Assembly (NCBI RefSeq): GCF_013001025.1
Contig: NZ_CP053023.1
Location: 218,771 to 282,770 of the forward strand
Length of the DNA: 64,000 bases
Direction of reading: 5' to 3'
From: Sphingobium yanoikuyae
GTDB lineage: Bacteria > Pseudomonadota > Alphaproteobacteria > Sphingomonadales > Sphingomonadaceae
A model generated the notes under the pieces. The model ran no database searches. It was not told where the DNA came from and was given only the letters and a program-made list of their open reading frames with translations. Each line of letters starts with the position of its first letter. Positions within the stretch are counted from its first letter, which is position 1. The translations under genes were made by a program, and so were the position numbers. This document shows, in pieces, positions 1 through 9,471 of the stretch.

Positions 1-23
1 ACCGTCGAAGCAAGGAAACAAAA

Positions 24-854
24 ATGGAACGTGTCGAACATCACGCCAGCTTCGGCGGTTGGCAGGACGTCTATCAGCATGACTCGATCAGCCTGGGTTG
101 CCCGATGAAGGTCGGCGTCTATCTGCCTCCCCAGGTGAAGGACGGTCGCGTGCCGGTGCTGTATTGGCTGTCCGGCCTGACTTGCACCGAACAGAATTTC
201 ATTACGAAGGCTGTCGCGCAGCGTTTCGCTGCCGAGCACGGGATCATCCTCGTCGCGCCGGACACGAGCCCGCGAGGCGAAGGCGTGGCCGACGATCCCA
301 GCTATGATCTGGGACAGGGCGCCGGCTTCTACGTCAACGCGACTGAGGAACCTTGGGCTGCCCACTACCGCATGTACGATTATGTCGTCGAGGAATTGCC
401 GGCGCTGATCGAAGCCACATTTCCGGCCGATGATCGCCGGGCGATTGCCGGTCATTCGATGGGCGGGCACGGCGCACTCGTTGCCGCTCTGCGCAATCCG
501 GGGCGCTATCGCAGCGTATCGGCCTTTTCGCCGATCGTCGCGCCGAGCCAGGTGCCTTGGGGCGAGCGCGCTCTGACGGCCTATCTCGGAGACGATCGCG
601 CCGGGTGGAAGCATTACGACACCATCGAACTCATCAAGTCCGCCAGCGAGCGCCTGCCGTTGCTCGTCGATCAGGGCATGGATGATGAGTTTCTGGATCG
701 CGAGCTGCGCCCGGATCTGCTGAAGGCGGCCTGCGAGGCTGCGGGGCACCCGCTGATCCTCAACCTGCGACCCGGCTACGATCACAGCTATTATTTCATC
801 GCTAGCTTCATCGGCGAGCATATCGGCCATCATGCCAAGGCGCTGTTCCAATGA
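24..854 (+). CDS. fghA: S-formylglutathione hydrolase
   Basis: This cytosolic esterase hydrolyses S-formylglutathione to formate and glutathione, the second step of glutathione-dependent formaldehyde oxidation. The 276-residue length is normal for the family. The nucleophile elbow GHSMGG puts the catalytic serine at about residue 145; the acid is near D221 (QGMDDEFL) and the histidine near H254 (GYDHSYY). The family GLTCTEQNF segment is near residue 51. The start ATG follows AAGGAAA. The stop overlaps the next start as ATGA, so the two genes are probably cotranscribed. The formaldehyde dehydrogenase partner is not in the window and may lie just upstream. An esterase of neighbouring specificity is possible but less likely. 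Confidence 0.95.
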   Translation: MERVEHHASFGGWQDVYQHDSISLGCPMKVGVYLPPQVKDGRVPVLYWLSGLTCTEQNFITKAVAQRFAAEHGIILVAPDTSPRGEGVADDPSYDLGQGAGFYVNATEEPWAAHYRMYDYVVEELPALIEATFPADDRRAIAGHSMGGHGALVAALRNPGRYRSVSAFSPIVAPSQVPWGERALTAYLGDDRAGWKHYDTIELIKSASERLPLLVDQGMDDEFLDRELRPDLLKAACEAAGHPLILNLRPGYDHSYYFIASFIGEHIGHHAKALFQ

Positions 855-2206
855 GCGCGGCGGCATCCTCGGCCATGCGCGAAATCGCGTCCAGCAATGA
901 CCCCGCCTCCGGTCGCCATCGCGTGGTGGTCGTGGGCGCGGGCTTCGGCGGCCTCGAAACCGTCCAGCGGCTCGCGGGGAGCGGCGTTGACATCACCCTT
1001 GTCGATCGCCGCAACCACCATCTTTTTCAGCCGCTGCTCTATCAGGTCGCGGGCGCGTCGCTGTCGCCATCGGAGATCGCCTGGCCGATCCGCTCGCTCT
1101 TCGCCAAGCGCAAGGACGTTCGGACTCTGCTCGGTGAGGTCGAAGGCGTGGACACGGGCAACCGGCGCGTCGTTCTCGAAGACGGCTCGACGCTTGGCTA
1201 TGACACACTCGTCATCGCGACGGGCGCGCGGCATTCCTATTTCGGGCATGACCAATGGGAGCCTTATGCTCCGGGCCTCAAATCGCTCGAAGATGCGACC
1301 ACCATTCGCCGGCGCCTTCTCGTCGCGTTCGAAGAAGCCGAGCGCGAGAGCGATCCCGCGCGCCGTGCGGCCTTGCAGACCTTCGTTATCATCGGCGGCG
1401 GGCCTACCGGCGTCGAACTGGCCGGCACGATCGCGGAGCTTGCCCGTCTGACACTGGTGCGCGATTTCCGGTCGATCGATCCGCGCGCGACGCGGGTGGT
1501 GCTGGTCGAAGCCGGGCAGCGGCTCCTGCAGGTCTTCCCGGAAGATCTGTCGGCCTATACCGCTCAGGCGCTTGAAAAGCTCGGTGTCGAAATCAAGCTC
1601 GGCAAGCCGGTCACGGAATGTTCCGAGCATGGGGTCGTGGTCGACGGTGTGCCTATTCCCGCTGAAACGATTTTGTGGGCAGCAGGCGTTCAGGCCTCGC
1701 CCGCCGCGCGCTGGCTGAACGCTGAAGCCGATCGCGCGGGCCGCGTGGTCGTCGGGCCGGACCTGACAGTGCCAGGACACCCCGACATTTTCGTGATCGG
1801 CGATACCGCAGCCTCGAACGGGTATGACGGCAAGCCGGTGCCCGGTCTCGCGCCGGCTGCAAAGCAGGCCGGACAATATGTGGCCCGGCTGATCCGCCAG
1901 CGCTTTAAGGGGCAGAATGCTTCGGAACCGTTCCGTTACCGGCATCAAGGCAATCTGGCGACGATCGGCCGCAGCCTTGCGGTCGTCGATATGGGCGGGT
2001 TCAAATTGCGCGGTGTTCTGGCGTGGTGGATGTGGAAACTGATCCACATCTACTTCCTGATCGGGACGCAAAATCGGATGAGTGTTGCACTAAGCTGGAT
2101 GTGGACCCACGGCATAGGATATCGTGGCTCGCGTCTGATTACTTACAGCGATCTCGCTCAGCACGATGCCGGGCAGGACCATGACAAGGGGAGGGAAGGC
2201 GATTGA
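851..2206 (+). CDS. ndh: type II NADH dehydrogenase-like FAD/NAD-dependent oxidoreductase
   Basis: This is a non-proton-pumping NADH:quinone oxidoreductase of the membrane surface. An FAD-binding Rossmann motif (VVVVGAGFGGLE) lies at residues 25-36 and the NAD-binding motif IIGGGPTGVELAG at about 180-191. A second FAD contact, IFVIGDTA, follows in the C-terminal half. The hydrophobic C-terminal part (WWMWKLIHIYFLIG) fits the membrane-associating region of the NDH-2 family. Length is 451 residues. The start overlaps the fghA stop (ATGA), and the stop overlaps a TTG start of the next gene, so the three genes look like one transcription unit. It could recycle NADH made during formaldehyde oxidation; that link is inferred from position only. 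Confidence 0.9.
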   Translation: MSAAASSAMREIASSNDPASGRHRVVVVGAGFGGLETVQRLAGSGVDITLVDRRNHHLFQPLLYQVAGASLSPSEIAWPIRSLFAKRKDVRTLLGEVEGVDTGNRRVVLEDGSTLGYDTLVIATGARHSYFGHDQWEPYAPGLKSLEDATTIRRRLLVAFEEAERESDPARRAALQTFVIIGGGPTGVELAGTIAELARLTLVRDFRSIDPRATRVVLVEAGQRLLQVFPEDLSAYTAQALEKLGVEIKLGKPVTECSEHGVVVDGVPIPAETILWAAGVQASPAARWLNAEADRAGRVVVGPDLTVPGHPDIFVIGDTAASNGYDGKPVPGLAPAAKQAGQYVARLIRQRFKGQNASEPFRYRHQGNLATIGRSLAVVDMGGFKLRGVLAWWMWKLIHIYFLIGTQNRMSVALSWMWTHGIGYRGSRLITYSDLAQHDAGQDHDKGREGD

Positions 2207-3525
2207 GTGAAGAGGGCAGCGCCGAGAACAGCGGTTCAACTGTCTATGGAATGCCCACCTATGAGAATAGGCGGGTTGCCATCGACGAGGTTCATGCGCG
2301 CCCTTATTTGCTGATAGATGCGCCGCGTGCCCTGGTGCAGCTCGCCTTCATGAACGAGGGCAATCTGACGAAGGACAAGGCGACCCTCGCGGAAATATCG
2401 AGCCGGATGGGCGCCCCGCTGCCGGATCAGGACACACCTCTTCATGGCCTGACCTGGGATCAGGGTAAATTGCACTGTGAGAAGCACACCGAGTTCTCGA
2501 CCTACTTGTGGAGTGCGCCCCTCGATCCGGGCACCGGGGAGCTGGCGGGTGAAGATCCGTTCAAGCACGGCTTTACGCCGCCCGGGCCGGTCATTTGCGG
2601 CGTCCGCCTGGACGTTGTTACGTGGACCGAAGAGACCGCGACCTATATCGATCGCTTCGACCCGATCAGCCGGTGTCATTCGCTCGTCGAGGATGGCATG
2701 GCCGATATCGTCACCGATTTCCGTCAGGACGCCGATGGGCTAACCCGCATCCTCATCCTCGATCGCGGTTTGACGCCGATCCGGCTTGGCGCGCTGGCAC
2801 AGCGGCTCCTCGAAATCGAGACCTATCGGACGCTGGCCCTGCTCGGCATCCCACTGACCCAATCGCTGGGGCCGCATCTGCGCAGCATAGAGAAGCGCCT
2901 TGCCGCCATCACCAACGAGATGCGCAAATCTGCACGCCGCGACAGCGAGGGGCTACTTTCCCGGCTGACCGACCTTTCGGCCGAGCTGGAGGCGGACACG
3001 GCGTCCAGCCTCTACCGCTTCGGTGCGAGCCGTGCCTATTATGAAATCGTCGAGGAGCGGCTTGCAGCGCTCGGCGAAACCTTCGTCCCGGGCTGCTATC
3101 GCTGGCGCAACTTCCTCCATCGCAGGATCGCGCCCGCCATGCGGACCTGTCGCGTGATCGAGGAACGGCAAGCCAATCTCTCCGACAAGCTGGCGCGCGC
3201 GACCACGCTGCTGCGGTCGTGGATCGATGTGCAACTCGAACGCCAGAACAGCGATCTGCTGGCCTCGATGGACAATCGGGCGAAGCTGCAATTGCAGCTT
3301 CAACAGACCGTGGAAGGCCTGTCTGTCGCGGCGATCTCCTATTATGTGATCGGCCTGCTCTCCTATCTCATCAAGGGCATACCGGGGATTCACGACATGG
3401 TGGCGCCCGAGCTGGTGATCGCCGCTCTGGTTCCCCTTGCCGTCCTTGGTGTCTGGTGGACCGTTCGACAGATCAGGAACGCGCACAGCGACCATGGACC
3501 GCCGCCCGCAAAAAAGCAGATATGA
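2203..3525 (+). CDS. DUF3422 family membrane-anchored protein
   Basis: This 440-residue protein matches the layout of the DUF3422 family: a soluble N-terminal region starting with the conserved EVHARP motif (about residues 29-34), a long helical middle, and two C-terminal membrane segments (about residues 370-390 and 400-420). The family's biochemical function is unknown. It starts at TTG 2203, whose TTGA overlaps the ndh stop, which indicates translational coupling. In other proteobacteria the family sits near respiratory or stress genes, and the same is seen here. No catalytic motif is visible. Confidence 0.85.
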   Translation: MSEEGSAENSGSTVYGMPTYENRRVAIDEVHARPYLLIDAPRALVQLAFMNEGNLTKDKATLAEISSRMGAPLPDQDTPLHGLTWDQGKLHCEKHTEFSTYLWSAPLDPGTGELAGEDPFKHGFTPPGPVICGVRLDVVTWTEETATYIDRFDPISRCHSLVEDGMADIVTDFRQDADGLTRILILDRGLTPIRLGALAQRLLEIETYRTLALLGIPLTQSLGPHLRSIEKRLAAITNEMRKSARRDSEGLLSRLTDLSAELEADTASSLYRFGASRAYYEIVEERLAALGETFVPGCYRWRNFLHRRIAPAMRTCRVIEERQANLSDKLARATTLLRSWIDVQLERQNSDLLASMDNRAKLQLQLQQTVEGLSVAAISYYVIGLLSYLIKGIPGIHDMVAPELVIAALVPLAVLGVWWTVRQIRNAHSDHGPPPAKKQI

Positions 3526-3587
3526 TCCCTTTATCGCCTCCGTGCGTCTAGCGCGCGCCGGGGGCGAAACCGGCAGGAGGATTTCCA

Positions 3588-5564
3588 GTGTCGACCGATG
3601 TTTTCATACTGCACTCGCAATACACGCCGGCAGGCGATCAGCCCGAAGCGATCGCGCGCCTGATCGCCGGCGTCGAAGAGGGGGCACATCACCAGACCCT
3701 CAAGGGCATCACGGGCTCGGGCAAGACCTTCACGATGGCGAACATCATCCATCGTCTGAAGCGCCCCACCTTGATCCTTGCCCCCAACAAGACGCTGACA
3801 TCGCAGCTCTATGACGAGATGCGGCGATTTTTCCCTGAAAACGCCGTGGAGTATTTCGTCTCCTATTACGACTATTTCCAACCGGAAGTGTATCTGCCGG
3901 GCCGCGATGAGTTCATTCCGAAGGATTCCTCGATCAACGAGCATCTGGAACGGTTGCGCCTGTCGACGACAAAATCGCTGATCGAGCGCCGCGATACGAT
4001 CGTCGTCGCCTCGGTATCGTCGATCTACGGCATGGGCGATCCCGACAATTATCGCGCGCTCCAGGTTCCGCTGACCGAGGGCGCGCGGTTGGGACAGGAA
4101 GAGCTTTTCCGCAGCCTGGCGCGCCTGCAATATGATCGGGCCGAGCATAAGCTGAAGCGCGGCACTTATCGCGCTGATGGCGACGCTGTTGAGATTTACC
4201 CGGCGGATTCGGAATATAAGGCGCTGCGCGTCGGTTTGGCAAACGGCGTGATCGCGTCGCTCCAATGGTTCGATGCGGCGACCGGCAAGCCGATGGAAAG
4301 CGCCGATCACTATCTTGTCTCGCCCAAGACTGTTCTGGCGGCGACCGCAGATCAGGCCCGCAAGGCCGCCACGGCGATCCTCGAAGAGTTGGAAACGCAG
4401 GTCGAACGGCTGACCAGCGAAAACCGCCTGACGGAAGCGGCGCGCCTCTATGATCGCATCACCAACGATGCCGAGATGTTGCGCGAGGTCGGATATTGCT
4501 CGGGCATGGAAAATTACGCCTGCTATCTGAGCGGTCGTGACCCTGCGCTCCCGCCCATAACCCTGCTCGACTATCTGCCCAAGGACGGGCTGCTGTTCGT
4601 CGACGAATCGCATGTGATGATCCCACAGATCTCGGCGATGTTCCGGGGCGACCAGGCCCGCAAGGATACGCTGATCGATTATGGCTTCCGCCTGCCGTCT
4701 TCGAAGGACAGCCACCCCCTGAGCTTCCACGAGTTCGAACAGGTCAAGCCGCAGACGATCTTCGTGTCCGCCACCCCCGGCGCTTATGAGGTAAAGGCCT
4801 CGCAAGGCAGGGTGGTTGAACAGATCGTGCGGCCGACCGGCCTGCTCGATCCGAAGGTGGAAGTCCGCCCGTCCCAAGGCGCGCGTGACGATTTGCTACG
4901 CGAGATCGCGCAGCGCACGCAGCGCGATGAGCGCGTGCTGGTTACGACGCTGACCAAGGTTGCGACCGAGGAGCTGCACGCTTTCCTCGAAAGCGAAGGC
5001 ATTCGCGCGCGTTACATGCACTCTGACATCAAGGTCGAGGATAGGGTCGCGATCATCGAGGGCCTGCGCGTGGGCGAGTTCGACGTGCTGATCGGGATCA
5101 GTTTGCTGCGCGAAGGGCTCGACATCCCAGAAGCGTCGCTGATTGCGATCTTCGATGCAGACCGCGCGGGCTTCCTGCGCTCGGCCCAGGCGCTGATCCA
5201 GATGATCGGCCGCGTCGCGCGCAATGTGAACGGCACCGCTGTCCTCTACGCCGATATGGTGACGCCGGCGATGCGGGCCGCGATCGATGAGACCGAGAGC
5301 CGGCGACAGCGCCAGATCGCCTTCAACGAGGAGAACGACGTCACACCGCTCTCGTCGGTTCGCGGCCTGGCGTCGGCGCAGCCCTACGGGCAAGAGCCGT
5401 CGGTCCATTCGGAAGCCTTCTGCGAGAACCTGTACGAGCTTTGCGACCGGATCACGGAGAAGGAACAGGCGCTGCTCGCGGCGGTGGATCACGGCCAAGA
5501 GGATCGGGCCGAGACGATCCGGGGCGAGCTGGACGGCCTCTACCGTCAGTTCATTTATCTGTGA
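3588..5564 (+). CDS. uvrB: excinuclease ABC subunit B
   Basis: UvrB is the damage-verifying helicase-like subunit of nucleotide excision repair. Walker A is GITGSGKTFT near residue 40. The beta-hairpin neighbourhood (YYDYFQPEVYLP) follows. A DEAD-type motif is seen as FVDESH. The helicase C-terminal motifs include ISLLREGLDIPEASL and QMIGRVARN. The C-terminal UVR segment that contacts UvrC is short and divergent. At 658 residues it is slightly shorter than chromosomal UvrB proteins. GTG at 3588 is chosen because AGGAGG sits 8 bases upstream. It is followed 23 bases later by a uvrA homologue. An accessory, mobile uvrB-uvrA pair is inferred, since a chromosome normally keeps these genes apart. 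Confidence 0.95.
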   Translation: MSTDVFILHSQYTPAGDQPEAIARLIAGVEEGAHHQTLKGITGSGKTFTMANIIHRLKRPTLILAPNKTLTSQLYDEMRRFFPENAVEYFVSYYDYFQPEVYLPGRDEFIPKDSSINEHLERLRLSTTKSLIERRDTIVVASVSSIYGMGDPDNYRALQVPLTEGARLGQEELFRSLARLQYDRAEHKLKRGTYRADGDAVEIYPADSEYKALRVGLANGVIASLQWFDAATGKPMESADHYLVSPKTVLAATADQARKAATAILEELETQVERLTSENRLTEAARLYDRITNDAEMLREVGYCSGMENYACYLSGRDPALPPITLLDYLPKDGLLFVDESHVMIPQISAMFRGDQARKDTLIDYGFRLPSSKDSHPLSFHEFEQVKPQTIFVSATPGAYEVKASQGRVVEQIVRPTGLLDPKVEVRPSQGARDDLLREIAQRTQRDERVLVTTLTKVATEELHAFLESEGIRARYMHSDIKVEDRVAIIEGLRVGEFDVLIGISLLREGLDIPEASLIAIFDADRAGFLRSAQALIQMIGRVARNVNGTAVLYADMVTPAMRAAIDETESRRQRQIAFNEENDVTPLSSVRGLASAQPYGQEPSVHSEAFCENLYELCDRITEKEQALLAAVDHGQEDRAETIRGELDGLYRQFIYL

Positions 5565-5586
5565 CGCGCCGGGTGAAAGTGACCGA

Positions 5587-8241
5587 ATGAGCAAGGATCA
5601 GGAGCCTCAAACCACCCCCGGCAAGGAACGCGCGCCGCGATCCGGCTTCGTACAAGTGCGCGGCGCGCGGCAGAACAACCTCAAGAATGTTGATGTGGAC
5701 GTTCCGCGCGATGCCTTCGTGGTGTTCACCGGCATATCGGGATCGGGCAAGTCGAGCCTCGCCTTCGGCACCCTCTATGCCGAGGCACAGCGCCGCTATC
5801 TGGAATCGGTCGCGCCCTACGCCCGCCGCCTGATCGATCAGGCCGGCGTGCCGGAGGTTGACGCCATCGACGGGTTGCCGCCCGCGGTCGCGTTGCAGCA
5901 GCAGCGCGGCTCGGCCAATGCGCGGTCTTCGGTTGGCAGCGTGACGACGCTCTCCAGCCTGGTGCGGATGCTCTATTCGCGCGTCGGAGAATATCCGCGC
6001 AATCAGCCGATGCTCTATGCGGAGGACTTCTCCCCCAACACCGTGGCCGGGGCCTGCCCGACCTGCCACGGCATCGGGCGCGTCTATGACGCGACCGAAG
6101 AGACGATGGTGCCCGACGACAGTCTCACCATTCGCGATCGGGCGATCGCGGCATGGCCGCCGGCGTGGCACGGCCAGAACCTGCGCGATATCCTTGTGTC
6201 GCTCGGCTATGATGTCGACACGCCATGGCGCGATCTTCCGAAGAAGGATCGTGACTGGATACTCTTCACCGACGAGACGCCGACGGTGCCGGTCTATGCG
6301 GGTCTGACGCCCGAACAGACGCGCGTTGCCCTCAAGCGTCGTATGGAGCCGAGCTATCAGGGCACCTTCACCGGCGCCCGTCGCTACGTGCTGGAGACCT
6401 TCGCCAACACCAAAAGCGCGCTGATGAAGAAGCGTGTCTCGCAATATATCATCGGCCGCGATTGCCCGACCTGCGACGGCAAGCGCCTGAAGCGCGAGGC
6501 CCTGTCGGTGAAGTTTGCCGGCCTGGACATCGCCGAGTTTGGCGACCTGACGGTGCTGAAGCTCCGGGACTTGCTCACGCCCGTCGCCCATGGCGAGTAT
6601 GGTAGCGCCTCGACGACCCTGAAGGGCCATGTTCTCGGCAAGGCGGCCCGCGATGCGGCGGTTGAACGTAGGGTCGCGGCGGGAGGCTCGGCACACAAGG
6701 CAGCGCCTGACGTGCGCCGCACGCCCAATCTTTCCGATGAGAAGCGGGTCGCCGCGCAGCGTCTCGCATCCGAGCTGCTCGAACGGCTAGGCCCGCTGAT
6801 CGACCTTGGCCTTGGCTACATCTCGCTCGACCGCAGCACGCCGACGCTTTCCTCCGGCGAGCTGCAACGCCTGCGCCTTGCCACTCAATTGTCGTCACAG
6901 CTTTTCGGCGTGGTCTATGTGCTGGACGAGCCATCGGCGGGGCTGCACCCGGCAGACGGCGAAGCGTTGCTGACCATCCTTGAGCGGCTGAAGGCGGCGG
7001 GCAACTCGCTGTTCGTTGTCGAGCATGATCTTGACGTGATCCGCCATGCCGAATGGCTGGTCGATGTGGGGCCAGGTGCCGGCGAAAAGGGCGGCGAAGT
7101 GCTCTACAGCGGCCCGATCGCAGGGCTTGCCGGCGTCGAGGCGTCGATCACCCGTCGCTATCTGTTCGCAGAACCTGACGCCCATGACCGGACCCCGCGC
7201 GAAGCAAAAGCATGGCTCCGTCTTGAAGGTGTGACCCGCAACAATCTTCACGGGCTCGACGTCGCGCTACCGATTGGCTGCTTCACCGCCGTCACCGGGG
7301 TTTCAGGATCGGGCAAGTCCAGTCTTGTCAGCCAGGCACTTCCGGAGCTTGTGACGGAACAACTCGGCGGCACGCCGGCTGCCGAGGAGGAGGATACCGA
7401 TCCGCTGCTCGATGTTGCGCGGGAAGAGACCGAAGGCCGCATCGTTGCGGGCATGGAGCATGTGCGCAGGCTGGTGCGGGTCGATCAGAAGCCGATCGGC
7501 CGCACTCCACGCTCGAACCTCTCCACCTACAGCGGCCTGTTCGATCATGTGCGCAAGATCTTCGCGAACACCCCACTGGCGCGCCGGCGCCACTACAGCC
7601 CGGGCAGGTTCTCCTTCAACGTCGCACAGGGCCGCTGCCCGGTGTGCGAGGGTGAGGGCTTCGTCATGGTGGAGCTGTTGTTCCTGCCCAGCGTCTATGC
7701 GCCCTGCTCGACCTGCCATGGCAGCCGCTACAATCCGCAGACGCTCGAAGTCGAATGGAACGGCCGCAACATCGCCCAGGTGCTTGAGCTGACGGTGGAC
7801 GAGGCGTGCGACTTCTTCGCGAGCGAACCGTCCGTCATGCGCTCGCTCGATGTGCTGCGGGAGATTGGCCTCGGCTATCTGAGGCTTGGACAGCCGGCGA
7901 CGGAACTGTCGGGCGGCGAGGCCCAGCGCATCAAGCTCGCGACCGAGCTGCAACGCGCCCAGCGTGGCAACACCATCTACATCCTCGACGAGCCGACTTC
8001 GGGGCTTCACCCTTCCGACGCTGATCGGCTGATGCGGCACCTGCAGGGCCTTGTCGATGTCGGCAATACGGTCGTCGTCGTCGAGCATGACATGCGAGCT
8101 ATTTCACAGGTGGATTGGGTGATCGATCTGGGGCCTGGCGCTGGCGAAGATGGTGGCCGGATCATCGCGAGCGGCGTCCCTCACGATGTTGCCGAAGCGC
8201 AAGGCAGCCTGACCGCGCCTTATCTAAAGGCGGCGCTTTAG
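5587..8241 (+). CDS. class II UvrA-like excinuclease ATPase (UvrA2 type)
   Basis: This double ABC ATPase has the UvrA architecture: Walker A sites [12 protein letters not shown] and [11 protein letters not shown], two ABC signatures ([12 protein letters not shown] and [12 protein letters not shown]), Walker B in [11 protein letters not shown] and [11 protein letters not shown], and zinc modules such as [17 protein letters not shown] and CPVCEGEG. At 884 residues it is shorter than canonical UvrA (about 940). The region between the first Walker A and the first zinc module, where UvrA1 carries its UvrB-binding domain, is abbreviated. That is the hallmark of class II UvrA proteins, some of which are linked to resistance to DNA-binding drugs. 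The open frame extends upstream, but ATG 5587 follows the uvrB stop and gives the family N terminus. Confidence 0.88.
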   Translation: MSKDQEPQTTPGKERAPRSGFVQVRGARQNNLKNVDVDVPRDAFVVFTGISGSGKSSLAFGTLYAEAQRRYLESVAPYARRLIDQAGVPEVDAIDGLPPAVALQQQRGSANARSSVGSVTTLSSLVRMLYSRVGEYPRNQPMLYAEDFSPNTVAGACPTCHGIGRVYDATEETMVPDDSLTIRDRAIAAWPPAWHGQNLRDILVSLGYDVDTPWRDLPKKDRDWILFTDETPTVPVYAGLTPEQTRVALKRRMEPSYQGTFTGARRYVLETFANTKSALMKKRVSQYIIGRDCPTCDGKRLKREALSVKFAGLDIAEFGDLTVLKLRDLLTPVAHGEYGSASTTLKGHVLGKAARDAAVERRVAAGGSAHKAAPDVRRTPNLSDEKRVAAQRLASELLERLGPLIDLGLGYISLDRSTPTLSSGELQRLRLATQLSSQLFGVVYVLDEPSAGLHPADGEALLTILERLKAAGNSLFVVEHDLDVIRHAEWLVDVGPGAGEKGGEVLYSGPIAGLAGVEASITRRYLFAEPDAHDRTPREAKAWLRLEGVTRNNLHGLDVALPIGCFTAVTGVSGSGKSSLVSQALPELVTEQLGGTPAAEEEDTDPLLDVAREETEGRIVAGMEHVRRLVRVDQKPIGRTPRSNLSTYSGLFDHVRKIFANTPLARRRHYSPGRFSFNVAQGRCPVCEGEGFVMVELLFLPSVYAPCSTCHGSRYNPQTLEVEWNGRNIAQVLELTVDEACDFFASEPSVMRSLDVLREIGLGYLRLGQPATELSGGEAQRIKLATELQRAQRGNTIYILDEPTSGLHPSDADRLMRHLQGLVDVGNTVVVVEHDMRAISQVDWVIDLGPGAGEDGGRIIASGVPHDVAEAQGSLTAPYLKAAL

Positions 8242-8261
8242 CCGCTTGGACGCCGGCGACA

Positions 8262-8348
8262 GGGGGGAGTGGGACTATGGTGAGTCTTGTCGATTGGGGT
8301 GTGGCGATCCCGATGATCGAGCACCGGCCATGTCTTGCTGGGATGTGA
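8262..8348 (+). other. partial repeat of the PRC-barrel gene leader with a 23-codon ORF
   Basis: The block GTGGGACTATGGTGAGTCTT and the following 30 bases resemble 10331-10385, the translation start of the PRC-barrel membrane gene (GTGGGACAATGATAAGTCTC). The 23-codon ORF from ATG 8277 (MVSLVDWGVAIPM) parallels the real N terminus MISLVGWIATIATM, then drifts and stops just before the peroxidase start. It is probably a decayed leftover of a duplication, or a short leader peptide. Homology is judged by eye. Confidence 0.45.
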
Positions 8349-8385
8349 TAGCGATGGTCCTGCCCGACCATTCAGGGAGTTGAAC

Positions 8386-9471
8386 GTGCCTTCTACCGTC
8401 TCTCAAGATGTTACCGCTCGTTCCCAGGCCGTCGATGCCCGGCTTACCCGCGCTGCGATCTTTCTGGTCGTCTCGATGGGCGCCGGGGAGAAGCCGGAAG
8501 CGGGGGTGCGGGGTCTTTGCGCCATCCTGTCGTCGCTGGTTCGTGGCGTGGGCTTCCGGGCGGCAGACGGCGGACTTTCCTGCATCATGGGGATCGGCTC
8601 CGATGCTTGGGACCGGCTATTCGGAGCGCCGCGGCCGAAGGAACTGCATCCGTTCCGGGAAATCCGCGGCGTCCATCATGCGCCTTCGACGCCCGGCGAC
8701 CTGCTGTTTCACATTCGCGCCGCGCGTCAGGATTTGTGTTTCGAGATGGCGGCGCAGATCGTGAAGCGTCTCGCCGGCTTCGCCTCGGTGACGGACGAGG
8801 TGCATGGCTTCCGCTACTTCGACGATCGCGACCTGCTGGGATTTGTCGACGGGACGGAAAACCCCGTCGAGCAGGGAGCCAGAGATGCCACGGTGATCGG
8901 GGCGGCGGACGATCCGGTCTTCGCTGGCGGCAGCTATGTGATCGTCCAGAAATACCTCCACGACCTCGACAAGTGGAACGCGATTCCCGTGGAGCAGCAG
9001 GAGAAGATCGTAGGGCGCGAGAAGCTGTCGGACATCGAGCTGGACGAGGCGGCCAAGCCGAGCTTCGCGCATAACGTGCTCACCAACATCGAGGAGGACG
9101 GCGAGCAACTCCAGATCCTGCGCGATAACATGCCGTTCGGCGATGTTGGTAAGGGCGAGTTCGGCACCTATTTCATCGGTTACGCCCGCTCGCCGACCCG
9201 CATCGAGCGGATGCTCGACAATATGTTCATCGGTTTGCCACCCGGCAATTACGATCGCTTGCTCGATGTTAGCCGGGCCGTGACCGGCTCGCTTTATTTC
9301 GTGCCGTCGGCTGATTTTCTGGACGAGGTAACGCCGGAGCCAGCCACGGCCGATGGCGATGAGGCGGTAGCCGAGGCGCCCGCATCCACGGCGCCGGCAC
9401 CGGAGCCCTCGTCAGCATCGGATGGATCGCTGCGCATTGGATCACTCAAAGATGAGGCAGGACATGAATAA
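8386..9471 (+). CDS. dyp: DyP-type heme peroxidase, encapsulin cargo
   Basis: This dye-decolorizing peroxidase reduces peroxides with a heme cofactor. The DyP signature GFVDGTENP is at residues 152-160, with distal Asp155. The proximal heme histidine is about H229 (FAHNVL) and the conserved arginine lies in YARSPTRIERM. GTG 8386 is chosen because AGGGAG lies 6 bases upstream and an in-frame ATG at 8335 has no ribosome site. After the catalytic domain, a linker rich in Ala, Pro and Glu (about residues 316-345) leads to DGSLRIGSLKDEAGHE. This matches the classic encapsulin cargo-loading peptide (DGSLxIGSLK). The stop overlaps the encapsulin start by 8 bases, so shell and cargo are translated together. 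Confidence 0.95.
   Translation: MPSTVSQDVTARSQAVDARLTRAAIFLVVSMGAGEKPEAGVRGLCAILSSLVRGVGFRAADGGLSCIMGIGSDAWDRLFGAPRPKELHPFREIRGVHHAPSTPGDLLFHIRAARQDLCFEMAAQIVKRLAGFASVTDEVHGFRYFDDRDLLGFVDGTENPVEQGARDATVIGAADDPVFAGGSYVIVQKYLHDLDKWNAIPVEQQEKIVGREKLSDIELDEAAKPSFAHNVLTNIEEDGEQLQILRDNMPFGDVGKGEFGTYFIGYARSPTRIERMLDNMFIGLPPGNYDRLLDVSRAVTGSLYFVPSADFLDEVTPEPATADGDEAVAEAPASTAPAPEPSSASDGSLRIGSLKDEAGHE

Noticed and set aside
830..4877. Long lower-strand open frames opposite ndh and uvrB (for example 830-2071 and 3531-4877)
   Set aside because: They are composition shadows of GC-rich genes: no family motifs, biased Arg/Asp/Gly content, and complete overlap with well recognised genes.
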